From the NCBI RefSeq assembly GCF_035317345.1, contig NZ_JAYKTU010000010.1: a stretch of 64,000 bases of DNA; one strand, 5' to 3'. Shown here in pieces: positions 35,195-44,753 of this stretch (position 1 is the stretch's first letter; every line of letters begins with the position of its first letter). Source of the DNA: Cellvibrio fontiphilus (GTDB lineage: Bacteria > Pseudomonadota > Gammaproteobacteria > Pseudomonadales > Cellvibrionaceae). The position numbers and the translations under genes were made by a program. The notes below the pieces were generated by a model, which was given only the letters and a program-made list of their open reading frames with translations, was not told the origin of the DNA and made no database searches.

Positions 35195-37117
35195 ATGGGC
35201 AAAATTATCGGCATCGACTTGGGTACTACCAACTCTTGCGTATCAGTATTGGAAGGCGGCAAACCAAAAGTGATTGAAAACGCCGAAGGCGATCGCACCA
35301 CGCCATCCATCATCGCCTTTACCAATGATGACGAAATTCTGGTGGGCCAATCGGCCAAGCGTCAGTCCGTCACTAACCCGCACAATACATTGTATGCAGT
35401 GAAGCGTTTGATCGGTCGTAAATTCAAAGACGATGTGGTGCAAAAAGACATCTCTATGGTGCCTTACAAAATCGTAGCGGCCGATAACGGCGATGCATGG
35501 GTAGAAGTGAAAGGCGATAAAAAAGCACCGCCACAAATTTCTGCTGAAGTGCTGAAGAAAATGAAAAAAACCGCTGAAGATTATCTCGGCGAAACGGTTA
35601 CTGAAGCGGTAATTACCGTTCCGGCTTACTTCAACGATTCACAGCGTCAAGCCACTAAAGATGCCGGCCGCATCGCAGGTCTGGATGTAAAACGTATCAT
35701 CAACGAACCAACCGCTGCAGCACTGGCTTACGGTTTGGATAAAGGCGTGGGCGATCGCACCATTGCGGTATACGACCTGGGTGGTGGTACTTTCGATATT
35801 TCCATTATCGAAATTGCCGACGTAGATGGCGAACATCAATTCGAAGTGCTTTCCACCAACGGTGATACTTTCCTCGGCGGTGAAGACTTTGATATGCGCT
35901 TGATTGAATTCCTCGCGGATACTTTCAAGAAAGATACCGGCATCGATTTGCACAACGATCCACTGGCGCTGCAACGCTTAAAAGAAGCGGCTGAAAAAGC
36001 CAAGATCGAATTGTCATCCAGCCAGCAAACCGAAGTGAACTTGCCGTACATCACTGCCGATGCAACCGGTCCAAAACACTTGGTAGTAAAACTGACTCGC
36101 GCCAAGTTGGAATCGCTGGTTGAAGATTTGGTGACTCGCTCAATGGAGCCAGTAAAACAAGCCATCAAAGATTCCGGCAAATCGCTGGGCGAAATCGACG
36201 ATGTGATTCTGGTGGGCGGTCAAACCCGTATGCCACTGGTACAAAAAGCGGTTGCCGATTTCTTTGGTAAAGAAGCGCGTAAAGATGTAAACCCGGATGA
36301 AGCGGTAGCCATCGGTGCGGCAATTCAAGGTTCAGTATTGTCGGGCGATACCACCAACGTACTGTTGTTGGACGTAACCCCGCTGACCCTTGGTATTGAA
36401 ACCATGGGCGGTGTTGCAACGCCGTTGATCGACAAAAATACCACGATTCCAACCAAGAAATCGCAAATTTTCTCGACTGCAGATGACAACCAAACTGCGG
36501 TAACGATTCACGTAGTGCAGGGTGAGCGCAAACAAGCGTCGCAGAACAAATCGCTGGGTCGTTTCGATTTGGCTGATATTCCGCCAGCACCGCGCGGCAT
36601 GCCACAAATTGAAGTGACATTTGATATCGACGCTAACGGTATTTTAAACGTGAGCGCGAAAGACAAGGCAACTGGCAAAGAGCAGTCCATTGTGATTAAA
36701 GCATCCTCAGGTTTGAGCGATGAAGAAATCCAAAAAATGATTAAGGATGCAGAAGCCAACGCCGAGTCAGACCGCAAGTTTGCTGAAGTCGTCACCGCGC
36801 GCAACACTCTGGAAGGTTTGATCCACGCTACGGAAAAAACGGTGAAAGAAGCGGGCGACAAAGCCACTGCAGAAGAAAAATCGGCAATCGAAGCAGCATT
36901 GACCGAAGCTCGCGATGTTGCCAAGTCAGAGGATCTGGCGAAAATCGAAGCGGCCACTACCAAGTTGACTGAAGCTTCCAGCTCACTGGCACAAAAACTC
37001 TACGCCGAGCAGCAAGCAGCAGGTGCTGGTGGTGCACAACAAGCTGGCGGCAGCAAGCCAGCTGACGACGGTGTAGTGGATGCCGAGTTTGAAGAAGTGA
37101 AAGAAGACAACAAATAA
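35195..37117 (+). CDS. dnaK: Molecular chaperone DnaK (Hsp70)
   Basis: 640 residues, the standard length. The N-terminal ATPase has GIDLGTTNSCV, AVITVPAYFNDSQRQATKDAG, DLGGGTFD and VGGQTRMP; the substrate-binding domain follows (LLDVTPLTLGIETMGGV) and the C-terminus ends in the co-chaperone-binding acidic tail EFEEVKEDNK. AGGAG precedes the ATG. Codon use is noticeably more biased than in neighbouring accessory genes, as expected for a highly expressed protein. Confidence 0.98.
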   Translation: MGKIIGIDLGTTNSCVSVLEGGKPKVIENAEGDRTTPSIIAFTNDDEILVGQSAKRQSVTNPHNTLYAVKRLIGRKFKDDVVQKDISMVPYKIVAADNGDAWVEVKGDKKAPPQISAEVLKKMKKTAEDYLGETVTEAVITVPAYFNDSQRQATKDAGRIAGLDVKRIINEPTAAALAYGLDKGVGDRTIAVYDLGGGTFDISIIEIADVDGEHQFEVLSTNGDTFLGGEDFDMRLIEFLADTFKKDTGIDLHNDPLALQRLKEAAEKAKIELSSSQQTEVNLPYITADATGPKHLVVKLTRAKLESLVEDLVTRSMEPVKQAIKDSGKSLGEIDDVILVGGQTRMPLVQKAVADFFGKEARKDVNPDEAVAIGAAIQGSVLSGDTTNVLLLDVTPLTLGIETMGGVATPLIDKNTTIPTKKSQIFSTADDNQTAVTIHVVQGERKQASQNKSLGRFDLADIPPAPRGMPQIEVTFDIDANGILNVSAKDKATGKEQSIVIKASSGLSDEEIQKMIKDAEANAESDRKFAEVVTARNTLEGLIHATEKTVKEAGDKATAEEKSAIEAALTEARDVAKSEDLAKIEAATTKLTEASSSLAQKLYAEQQAAGAGGAQQAGGSKPADDGVVDAEFEEVKEDNK

Positions 37118-37148
37118 GTTTTCTTGCACTACACAGGAAGTAATAACA

Positions 37149-37174
37149 ACAAATGCGGGCTTGCCCGCATTTGT
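37149..37174. terminator. Hairpin after dnaK
   Basis: ACAAATGCGGGC, TT, GCCCGCATTTGT: a 12-bp perfect stem lacking a long T run, so it may be a partial terminator or an RNA-stabilising hairpin between dnaK and dnaJ. Confidence 0.65.
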
Positions 37175-37201
37175 CATGTAAGAAGCAAATATTTTTCACA
37201 G

Positions 37202-37286
37202 CTCCCTCCCTTTTTTAGGGGGAGGGTTGGGGTGGGGTAATGAAATCCTGAACCCCCTCCCGGCCTCCCCCTTGTCAGGGGGAGGA
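37202..37286. repeat. GC-rich double-hairpin repeat, copy 1
   Basis: Two hairpins made of C-tract/G-tract arms. The second is a perfect CCTCCCCCT / TGTC / AGGGGGAGG (37264-37285); the first (about 37204-37226) is imperfect. They are arranged as mirror images around GGTAATGAAATCCTGAACC. The same design recurs at 43452-43561. Here it lies between dnaK and dnaJ, ending 25 bases before the dnaJ start. Confidence 0.8.
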
Positions 37287-37310
37287 GATGACAATTATTA
37301 AGGTAGCACC

Positions 37311-38429
37311 ATGGCAAAACGCGATTACTACGAAGTGCTCGGCGTCAAAAAAGATGTAGACGCAGCAGAATTGAAAAAAGCTTACCGTCGTGTGGCGATG
37401 AAATATCACCCGGACAGAAATCCGGATGATCCCTCAGCGGAAGAAAAATTCAAGGAGGCCAACGAGGCTTACGAAGTGTTGTCTGACGAACAAAAACGCG
37501 CGGCCTATGATCGCTTTGGACATGCCGGTGTGGATGGTCAATCCGGCATGGGTGGTGGCGGTGGTGCTGGCTTTAATAATTTCAGCGATATTTTTGGCGA
37601 TGTGTTCGGCGATATTTTTGGTGGCGGGCGCGGTGGTCGCGGCGGCCCCAGTCGCGGTTCCGATTTGCGCTACAACCTTGAACTGAGTTTGGAGGAGGCC
37701 GTTAAAGGCACCAACGTACAGATTAAAGTGCCTACGCTGGTCAGCTGTAAAACCTGTGACGGTTCCGGTGCAAAAGCAGGCAGCAAACCCGTGACCTGTT
37801 CCACCTGTGGCGGCCACGGCCAAGTGCGTATGCAGCAGGGCTTTTTCTCGGTGCAGCAAACCTGCCCAACCTGTCGCGGGCGCGGCACGATTATTTCTGA
37901 CCCCTGTAAATCCTGTCACGGCCAGGGCCGCGTAGAGGAAACCAAAACCCTGTCAGTAAAAGTACCTGCAGGCGTGGACACTGGTGATCGTATTCGTCTG
38001 TCTGGCGAAGGTGAGGCGGGTGCAGACGGCGGGCCAAGCGGCGATTTGTACGTGCAAGTCAACGTGCGCGAACACAATATTTTTAAACGCGACGGCGCCG
38101 ATTTGTATTGCGAAGTACCTATCGATTTTGTTGATGCTGCACTCGGTGGTGAACTGGAGGTTCCTACACTGGATGGTCGCGTAAAATTAAAAGTCCCAGC
38201 CGAAACCCAAACCGGCAAGTTATTTAAATTGCGCGGCAAGGGCGTAACGCCGGTGCGTGGTGGCGGCGTGGGTGATTTGCTATGCCGTGTGGTAGTGGAA
38301 ACCCCGGTGGGTTTAACCAACAAACAAAAAGAGCTTCTGAAAGAATTCCAGTCGACTATGAAAGGCGGAAAATACTCGCCCAAACAGTCGAGTTGGTTCG
38401 ATGGGGTTAAGAAGTTTTTTGGTGAGTAA
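37311..38429 (+). CDS. dnaJ: Co-chaperone DnaJ (Hsp40)
   Basis: 372 residues: J domain with HPD (in MKYHPDRNPDDPSAEEKF), Gly/Phe-rich stretch (about 72-118), four zinc motifs CKTCDGSG, CSTCGGHG, CPTCRGRG, CKSCHGQG, then the substrate-binding C-terminal domain. It stimulates DnaK ATPase and delivers clients. SD AAGG precedes the ATG. Confidence 0.98.
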   Translation: MAKRDYYEVLGVKKDVDAAELKKAYRRVAMKYHPDRNPDDPSAEEKFKEANEAYEVLSDEQKRAAYDRFGHAGVDGQSGMGGGGGAGFNNFSDIFGDVFGDIFGGGRGGRGGPSRGSDLRYNLELSLEEAVKGTNVQIKVPTLVSCKTCDGSGAKAGSKPVTCSTCGGHGQVRMQQGFFSVQQTCPTCRGRGTIISDPCKSCHGQGRVEETKTLSVKVPAGVDTGDRIRLSGEGEAGADGGPSGDLYVQVNVREHNIFKRDGADLYCEVPIDFVDAALGGELEVPTLDGRVKLKVPAETQTGKLFKLRGKGVTPVRGGGVGDLLCRVVVETPVGLTNKQKELLKEFQSTMKGGKYSPKQSSWFDGVKKFFGE

Positions 38430-38444
38430 GTAATATTTAAATCT

Positions 38445-38476
38445 AAAAAGCCGATTCGAGAGAATCGGCTTTTTTA
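38445..38476 (+). terminator. Terminator after dnaJ
   Basis: AAAAAGCCGATTC, loop GAGA, GAATCGGCTTTTTT; closes the chaperone operon. Confidence 0.93.
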
Positions 38477-38540
38477 TTGCGATGAATTAAATGTAGGTTG
38501 GTGCTGAGCGCAGCGATGCCCAACATTGATGCGAAGAAAT

Positions 38541-39353
38541 ATGGTCGTGAATAAAAAAGAATTGATATCGGGTTTTGTGTTGGCGATTGTTGTCGCAGTG
38601 TTGGTTATGGTGGGGTGGCTACCGTTGGCCAATGCGGTTGGTTTGATGTGTGTTGCGTGCCTTGCATGGTTTTTCCGCAAAGAAAAAGTAAACCCTTGGG
38701 TTAAAACCGGTTTGTTTTTTCTGTTGGTGCCTTTGGTTTTTTGGGTGGCGACCTATCGCCCGGGGGGATTCTCCTATCCCTTGTTGTTTGCTCTGCTCGG
38801 CACAGAAGTTGGTGAATCGCGCTTTGAGTTGTATGTCAATTTTGCCAAAGCCCTGGTTGGTTTTATTTTGTTGTTCTTGCTTTGGCACAAGCCGCGACAG
38901 GATGAATTTGTGGCGGCGCCCAAGTGGCAGTTTTTAATTGCGCTATTTGCTCCGCTGACAATTATTGCGGTTGCTATTCCGGTGTTGGGGTTGGTTTTCG
39001 AGCCTAAAATTTTCAAGCAAGTATTGTGGTTTGCACTGGTGAATTTGGTAGTGATTGCTGTCGCAGAAGAAGCATTTATGCGCTTGTTACTACAGCAATC
39101 AATACGCAATGCTGCGGCAAGTTTGGGGGCAAATCGCTGGGTGCAGGAATTAGGTTCGCTGGTGGTAGTGGCCGGCATTTTTGTTGCTATCCATTCCGGG
39201 TTAAGCGGGGCTGCAATCTGGATTTATGCCTTGGCTGGGTTGTTGTATGGATTAAGCTATACCCTTAGCAAAAATGTTTGTTATCCCATCATGATTCATT
39301 TCTGGGTGAACTTGCTTCATTTTGCCTGGCTGACTTATCCGATACAAAGTTGA
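38541..39353 (+). CDS. CPBP-family intramembrane metalloprotease
   Basis: 270 residues from the ATG at 38541 (GAAGAAAT upstream; earlier in-frame ATG at 38529 and TTG at 38526 are possible). About eight hydrophobic segments. The CPBP (Abi) active-site motifs are present: EExxMR in VAEEAFMRLLLQQ, FVAIHSG and the C-terminal HFWVNLLH. Family members process membrane proteins or confer bacteriocin self-immunity; the role here is unknown. Next to the chaperone operon but after a terminator. Confidence 0.82.
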   Translation: MVVNKKELISGFVLAIVVAVLVMVGWLPLANAVGLMCVACLAWFFRKEKVNPWVKTGLFFLLVPLVFWVATYRPGGFSYPLLFALLGTEVGESRFELYVNFAKALVGFILLFLLWHKPRQDEFVAAPKWQFLIALFAPLTIIAVAIPVLGLVFEPKIFKQVLWFALVNLVVIAVAEEAFMRLLLQQSIRNAAASLGANRWVQELGSLVVVAGIFVAIHSGLSGAAIWIYALAGLLYGLSYTLSKNVCYPIMIHFWVNLLHFAWLTYPIQS

Positions 39354-39580
39354 ACCTGCTGTTATTCAAATTCAATCTTTACAAAATTAGCTGTTATAAC
39401 TTGTTTATTATATTTGCCCTGATCCCTTGATTGTTCACCCTTGTAAAAAATTGTTCTTGTCAAAAAGTTCACTGTTATCCGCTGGGCTTAGCGTTAGTAT
39501 AATCTTTCTTTCGGGACGGCCTGCTGTTAGTGTAGGTTCGAGAGAAAGATGTCGTTATCAGGGATTTCGGGAGACGTGAT

Positions 39581-40189
39581 ATGAAGTTAATAACATTACT
39601 GGGCTTGTGGGTGGCCTTGATGGCTCCTTCAGCTATGGCGGGATTGATTCGCCTGGATGTAGAGAATCTCACTCGCTACGATTGGCAAACCGGTGATCCA
39701 GCCGTGGGTGGTAGTGTCAGTTTTTTTATTGATGAATCGGTTGCAGATTCCAATGCGCAGGCTGATCGAGGTCGCTATCAAGGAGCAATTAAAGGCGGGC
39801 AGTTTACTAATTTTATTACGGGTGAAACTTACTCGTTTGATGTAGATGCGGCGAATTATATGGATATTGAATCCGTTGCCGATATGTTTACTGGTATCGC
39901 GCTGCGCGGTTCATTCAAGAATCAATCGGGGCAAAGTTTTTTGTTTGATTTGTGGATGGAAGCTACCTACAAACCTGATGATTATTTACATAATTTGGAA
40001 TCGTCGGTTTCAGTATGGAACAATTCGGTGTTATTTAATTTGCTGGAACCCATGGATTCTTTTGAAGGTTTTGGTGCTTCCAATGTCAGCTTTAAACCTG
40101 TCAGCCACGTGCCTGAATCAGGTTCATGGGGGCTGGTGTTGGTGAGCGCTATTGTACTTGGTTGGCGGCGCTTGCTTCACTCACACTAA
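39581..40189 (+). CDS. Exported protein with PEP-CTERM-like C-terminus
   Basis: 202 residues with a signal peptide ending AMA (about residue 20), a beta-rich middle without a recognised domain, and a C-terminal tripartite tail: VPES, a hydrophobic stretch WGLVLVSAIVLGW, then RRLLHSH. This matches the architecture of PEP-CTERM sorting signals (normally VPEP) recognised by an exosortase; the second Pro is replaced by Ser. No exosortase is present in the window. GGGAG precedes the ATG. A TATAAT at 39498-39503 could be its -10 box. Confidence 0.6.
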   Translation: MKLITLLGLWVALMAPSAMAGLIRLDVENLTRYDWQTGDPAVGGSVSFFIDESVADSNAQADRGRYQGAIKGGQFTNFITGETYSFDVDAANYMDIESVADMFTGIALRGSFKNQSGQSFLFDLWMEATYKPDDYLHNLESSVSVWNNSVLFNLLEPMDSFEGFGASNVSFKPVSHVPESGSWGLVLVSAIVLGWRRLLHSH

Positions 40190-40234
40190 TAACTCGCTGT
40201 TCATGGAAGAACAACAATATTATGGAAATTTTTT

Positions 40235-42178
40235 ATGTCCTCTCCTCATGCTGTGCTTGAACGCACTTTCAAGCTCGCTGCTTTTCGTCCCGGTCAGGAA
40301 CAGGTAATTCACGCATTGTTAGCCGGGCGCTCGGCACTTGCCGTTTTTCCTACGGGAGGTGGTAAAAGTTTGTGTTACCAACTGCCCGCATTATTGTTCG
40401 ATGGGCTTACGCTGGTAGTTTCACCTTTGATTGCCTTGATGAAAGATCAGGTGGATACACTCAGTGCGCTGGGAATTGCTGCTGCGCGTTTGGATTCTTC
40501 ATTATCCAAAGCGGAAACCCAGGCAATTTACGATGGCATTTTCCAGCAGCAAATCAAGCTGCTTTATGTTTCACCCGAGCGTTTAAAGAACGAACGTTTT
40601 GTGCAGCGTTTGGCGCGCTGTAATATCAGTTTATTGGCTATCGATGAAGCGCATTGTATTTCTGAGTGGGGGCATAATTTTCGCCCGGATTATTTGAGCC
40701 TTGCTGATGTTGCCAAAAATTTGCGCGCAGAGCGAGTGCTGGCATTAACAGCCACAGCCACACCCGCCGTGGCTGCCGATATTTGCCAGCAATTTTCTAT
40801 AGCGCCACCAGATCATATTCAAACCAGTTTTGCGCGCCCTAATTTGCAGTTGCGTGTTACGCCTTGCAGCAGTGAGGAGCGAATCCACTTGTTGCTGGCC
40901 CGGTTGCAAAAACACCCGCGTGATGCGGCAACGATTGTGTATGTCACCTTGCAGAAGACAGCTGAATCGGTAGCGGCGGCAATTAATAGCACTGGCTTGC
41001 GCGCGGCTCATTATCACGCCGGCTTGACCGATGATGAGCGCGAACAAGTACAAAATCAATTTATGCGCGGCGATGTTCCGATAGTAGTCGCCACTATTGC
41101 ATTTGGAATGGGTATCGACAAAAGTAATATTCGCGCGGTGTACCATTTTAATTTGCCCAAATCGATAGAAAATTACGTACAGGAAATTGGCCGTGCCGGC
41201 CGCGATGGTTTGCCGTCATTGTGTGAAATGTTTGCAGTGGCGGATGATTTGCGAGTCTTGGAAAATTTTACCTACGGCGATACACCAACGGCTGAAAGTT
41301 TACGCGCCCTTGTGCAGCACTTGCTTGCGTTTGACGATGAATTTGATATATCCAGCTACGAGTTGTCCAATCAATTTGATTTGCGTCCGCTGGTGCTTAA
41401 CACCGCACTGACTTATTTGGAATTGCGTGGGGTTATTGCCGCGCAAAGCCTGTTTTATACCGAATATAAAATTGCCTTTGTGCGCGATATACAATTTGTC
41501 CTTGCGCAATTTGATGCGGAGCGTGCGCAATTTCTGCAGCGTGTTTTTGCTGCTGGGCGCATGGGGCGTAAATGGTTGACCCTGGATATGTTGCGCGTGC
41601 CGGAACAGTTAAATGAATCTAAAGAGCGCATCAGTAGAGCGCTGGAATATTTGGCTGAGCAGGGCTGGATTGAGTTGACGGTAGCCAATCTGCGCCAAGG
41701 CTATAGCAATAATTGCACGCGCACTATGTCAGATTCGGCCGCCGCTCCGTTGGATGAACTCGGTAATTATCTGACTGAGTTATTTGCCCAGCGCGAGGCG
41801 CGCGATATTCAGCGGATTCATTCAGTGCTGGGTTTGGTAAACAATCCCGACTGTTTGAGCCGCCAATTGATGCAACACTTTGGCGAAACCGGCGTGGCGG
41901 CCTGCGGTATATGCAGCCACTGTCGCGCTGCAGGGCAGCTGTCGCCATGTGTTGCTCCGCCACAAACTTTGCCACTCACTGCTGAGCAACAAGCGTTAAT
42001 TTTTGCGCTGCAAAAGGAGGCGCATCCGGCCTTGCAACAGCCGCGGCAGTTGGCTCGTTTTCTGTGTGGGTTGCCCAGCCCTGCAACCAGTCGGGCCCGG
42101 CTTAAAGCGCATCCCGCTTTTGGTGCGTTGGACAATATTTCTTTTCCGTTGCTTGTCGCGGCAGCGTCATCCAGCTGA
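40235..42178 (+). CDS. recQ: ATP-dependent DNA helicase RecQ
   Basis: 647 residues. Superfamily-2 helicase motifs: Walker A FPTGGGKSLCYQLPAL, the DEAH box in AIDEAHCISEWGHNFRPDY, TATATP, IAFGMGIDKSNIRAVYH and QEIGRAGRDG. A RecQ C-terminal zinc region follows with Cys residues in NPDCL and CGICSHC. A classical HRDC domain is not evident; the C-terminus instead ends with a short FLCGLPSPATSRARLKAHPAFG segment seen in a subset of RecQ proteins. Involved in recombination and repair. Confidence 0.9.
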   Translation: MSSPHAVLERTFKLAAFRPGQEQVIHALLAGRSALAVFPTGGGKSLCYQLPALLFDGLTLVVSPLIALMKDQVDTLSALGIAAARLDSSLSKAETQAIYDGIFQQQIKLLYVSPERLKNERFVQRLARCNISLLAIDEAHCISEWGHNFRPDYLSLADVAKNLRAERVLALTATATPAVAADICQQFSIAPPDHIQTSFARPNLQLRVTPCSSEERIHLLLARLQKHPRDAATIVYVTLQKTAESVAAAINSTGLRAAHYHAGLTDDEREQVQNQFMRGDVPIVVATIAFGMGIDKSNIRAVYHFNLPKSIENYVQEIGRAGRDGLPSLCEMFAVADDLRVLENFTYGDTPTAESLRALVQHLLAFDDEFDISSYELSNQFDLRPLVLNTALTYLELRGVIAAQSLFYTEYKIAFVRDIQFVLAQFDAERAQFLQRVFAAGRMGRKWLTLDMLRVPEQLNESKERISRALEYLAEQGWIELTVANLRQGYSNNCTRTMSDSAAAPLDELGNYLTELFAQREARDIQRIHSVLGLVNNPDCLSRQLMQHFGETGVAACGICSHCRAAGQLSPCVAPPQTLPLTAEQQALIFALQKEAHPALQQPRQLARFLCGLPSPATSRARLKAHPAFGALDNISFPLLVAAASSS

Positions 42179-42391
42179 GCTACACTCCATACGGCGCCCA
42201 AAAGTGTAAATAACTGTTTGCTCTGTCGCGCCTTTTGGCGACTTGGAATAAAGTCTTGATTCTGTGTGACTTATTGTTATCTTAACCTTAAGTCGCCCTG
42301 GATAAATGTTTCCAGAAGTAATCGAATAATGAAGCGGCAATCACCCCTTATGCCGCCTTGATTTATGCCCCTGTTCTGTTGGAGATCCCCC

Positions 42392-43444
42392 ATGAAAACG
42401 CTGAAAGGCCCCGCGATTTTTCTCGCACAATTTTTAGGTGACACAGCGCCATTTAATAGCCTGGATAGTATTGCGGGCTGGGTGGCAAGTTTAGGTTTTA
42501 AAGGTGTACAAATTCCCACCTGGGATAAGCGCGTGTTTGATCTGGAAAAGGCGGCGACCAGCGCTGAGTACTGCGCTGAATTCAAGGCAACACTTGCCAA
42601 ACACGGTTTGGTGGCCACTGAATTGTCCACCCACTTGCAAGGCCAACTGGTTGCTGTACACCCCGCTTACGATGAAATGTTTGATGGCTTTGCGCCTGAA
42701 TCAGTACGCGGAAACCCCAAAGCGCGTCAGGCATGGGCGGTTGAGCAATTGATGTTGGCAGCACAAGCTAGCAAAAACCTCGGTTTGAATGCTCACGCCA
42801 CCTTTTCTGGCGCGCTGCTCTGGCCCTATTTGTACCCCTGGCCGCAACGTCCCGCTGGTTTGGTAGAGCAGGGTTTTGCTGAGCTGGCCAAACGCTGGCT
42901 GCCTATTCTGGATGCGTTTGATAAAGCTGGTGTGGATGTTTGCTACGAGATCCATCCAGGCGAAGACCTGCACGATGGAGCCACCTTTGAGCGTTTCCTC
43001 GCGGCAGTAAACAATCATCCACGTGCGAATATTCTGTTCGATCCATCCCATTTTGTACTCCAGCAGCTCGATTACCTTGCGTTCATCGACCGCTACCATT
43101 CGCGCATTAAAATGTTCCATGTGAAGGATGCTGAATTCAACCCCAGCGCCCAGCAGGGTGTTTATGGTGGCTATGAAAGTTGGGTTGATCGCGCTGGCCG
43201 TTTCCGTTCTTTGGGCGATGGTCAGGTGGATTTCAAACAAATCTTTTCCAAGTTTGCCGCTTACAACTACGAGGGCTGGGCGGTATTGGAGTGGGAGTGT
43301 GCGCTCAAGCACCCGGAGGTGGGAGCAGAAGAGGGTGCCAAGTTTATCCAGCAGCACATTATTAAAGTGACAGAGCGCGCCTTTGATGATTTCGCCAAGA
43401 GCGGTATCGATGAGGCTAAAAACCGTAAGATTCTCGGTTTGTAA
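42392..43444 (+). CDS. Sugar phosphate isomerase/epimerase family (TIM barrel)
   Basis: 350 residues from the ATG at 42392 (GGAGATCCCCC upstream). AP-endonuclease-2/xylose-isomerase-like TIM barrel: TELSTHLQGQL, CYEIHPGEDLHDG, NILFDPSHF, MFHVKDAEFNP and WAVLEWECALKHPE, with the metal-binding Glu, Asp, His and Glu residues in place. The substrate is unknown. First gene of a three-gene set with a Gfo/Idh/MocA oxidoreductase and an MFS transporter, a common pattern for uptake and oxidation/isomerisation of a sugar or polyol. Confidence 0.85.
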   Translation: MKTLKGPAIFLAQFLGDTAPFNSLDSIAGWVASLGFKGVQIPTWDKRVFDLEKAATSAEYCAEFKATLAKHGLVATELSTHLQGQLVAVHPAYDEMFDGFAPESVRGNPKARQAWAVEQLMLAAQASKNLGLNAHATFSGALLWPYLYPWPQRPAGLVEQGFAELAKRWLPILDAFDKAGVDVCYEIHPGEDLHDGATFERFLAAVNNHPRANILFDPSHFVLQQLDYLAFIDRYHSRIKMFHVKDAEFNPSAQQGVYGGYESWVDRAGRFRSLGDGQVDFKQIFSKFAAYNYEGWAVLEWECALKHPEVGAEEGAKFIQQHIIKVTERAFDDFAKSGIDEAKNRKILGL

Positions 43445-43451
43445 AAACTTG

Positions 43452-43561
43452 ACCCCTCCCCGACCCTCCCCTTCAAAAAGGGGAGGGGGAAAGCGCAGTC
43501 TCTCTGCTATAACGGGGCAGTCAAGCTCCTCCCCCTGCCAAGGGGGAGGCTGGGAGGGGGT
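43452..43561. repeat. GC-rich double-hairpin repeat, copy 2
   Basis: Hairpins 43464-43489 (CCCTCCCCTT / AAGGGGAGGG) and 43528-43549 (CCTCCCCCT / GCCA / AGGGGGAGG) in mirror orientation, with flanks GACCCCTCCCCGA and CTGGGAGGGGGTAA. Same architecture as 37202-37286. It sits inside the gap between the first two genes of the sugar operon, so it is probably transcribed. Confidence 0.82.
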
Positions 43562-43604
43562 AACTCCGTTCTGAAATTCCATTTCAAACAAGAAGAACAC
43601 AACT

Positions 43605-44750
43605 ATGACAACTCCAAGAATTCGTTATGCCATGGTCGGTGGTGGTCGCGGTGCCTTTATCGGTGCGGTACACCGTATTGCTGCCCGCATGGACGACCGT
43701 TTTGAGCTGGTCGCCGGCGCACTCTCGTCTAACCCTGAAAATGCCAAGGCATCAGCGGCTGATTTACACATCGCCCCCGACCGCGCTTATACCTCCTATG
43801 AAGAAATGTTGCGGGTAGAAAAGACCCGCCCCGATGGCATTCAAGCCGTGGTGATTGTGACGCCAAACCATATGCACTTTCCCGTCGCCAAAGCCTGTTT
43901 GGAAGCCGGCGTGGATGTGATTTGCGACAAGCCAGTTACCCGCACTTTGGAAGAGGCGCTGGAGCTGGAGCAAATCGTTAAAAAAAGTGGCTGCTTCTTT
44001 GCGCTTACCCACAACTACTCAGCTTATCCGCTGGTGCGTTATGCGCGTGAGTTGGTGGAGCAGGGCAAACTTGGCAAGATCCGGGTGGTGCAGGTGGAGT
44101 ATCCCCAGGAGTGGCTCACCGAAGCGGCGGGCGATGACAACAAACAAGCCTCCTGGCGCACAGATCCCGCGCGCTCTGGTGCCGCCGGTTGTTTGGGCGA
44201 TATAGGCACCCACGCGTTCCAGCTCGCACGTTTTATTACCCAGCAAAAGCTCAGCGCAGTCAGCGCCGATTTAACCAGCTTTGTCGATGGCCGTTTGGTG
44301 GACGACAACGTACATGCGCTGTTGCGTTTTGATGGTGGCGCCAAGGGCATGTTGTGGAGCAGTCAGGTTGCGCCCGGCTGTGAAAATGGCCTGCGTATCC
44401 GTGTGTTTGGCGATAAGGCCGGCATCGAATGGGCGCAGGAGAATCCCAACGAACTGTGGTTCACCGAGTTGAACAAGCCGCGTCAGCGCATCACCCGGCG
44501 CGGTGATATTGGCAGTGACATAGCCGCACGCGGCATGCGCACCCCCGGCGGTCACCCTGAAGGCTACCTTGAGGGCTTCGCTAACCTTTACAAAGACATA
44601 GCCGATATCCTTGTTGCCCGTCAGCAGGGTGAAAGCCATTTCCTCTTGAACTGGGTGCCGAATATCGACACGGGCGTAGAAGGTATGCGCTTTATCCAGG
44701 CAGTATTGGCTTCATCGCAAAAAGACGGTGCCTGGACGCCTTTGGTGTGA
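43605..44750 (+). CDS. Gfo/Idh/MocA family NAD(P)-dependent oxidoreductase
   Basis: 381 residues. The N-terminal Rossmann fold (VGGGRGAFIGAVH in place of the usual GxGxxG) is followed by VIVTPNHMHFPVAKACLEAGVDVICDKPVTRTLEEA, containing the catalytic Lys of the DKP (usually EKP) motif, and a C-terminal dimerisation domain with GDIGTHAFQLARF. Such enzymes oxidise or isomerise sugars and cyclitols. Second gene of the sugar set. Confidence 0.88.
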   Translation: MTTPRIRYAMVGGGRGAFIGAVHRIAARMDDRFELVAGALSSNPENAKASAADLHIAPDRAYTSYEEMLRVEKTRPDGIQAVVIVTPNHMHFPVAKACLEAGVDVICDKPVTRTLEEALELEQIVKKSGCFFALTHNYSAYPLVRYARELVEQGKLGKIRVVQVEYPQEWLTEAAGDDNKQASWRTDPARSGAAGCLGDIGTHAFQLARFITQQKLSAVSADLTSFVDGRLVDDNVHALLRFDGGAKGMLWSSQVAPGCENGLRIRVFGDKAGIEWAQENPNELWFTELNKPRQRITRRGDIGSDIAARGMRTPGGHPEGYLEGFANLYKDIADILVARQQGESHFLLNWVPNIDTGVEGMRFIQAVLASSQKDGAWTPLV

Positions 44751-44753
44751 GCT

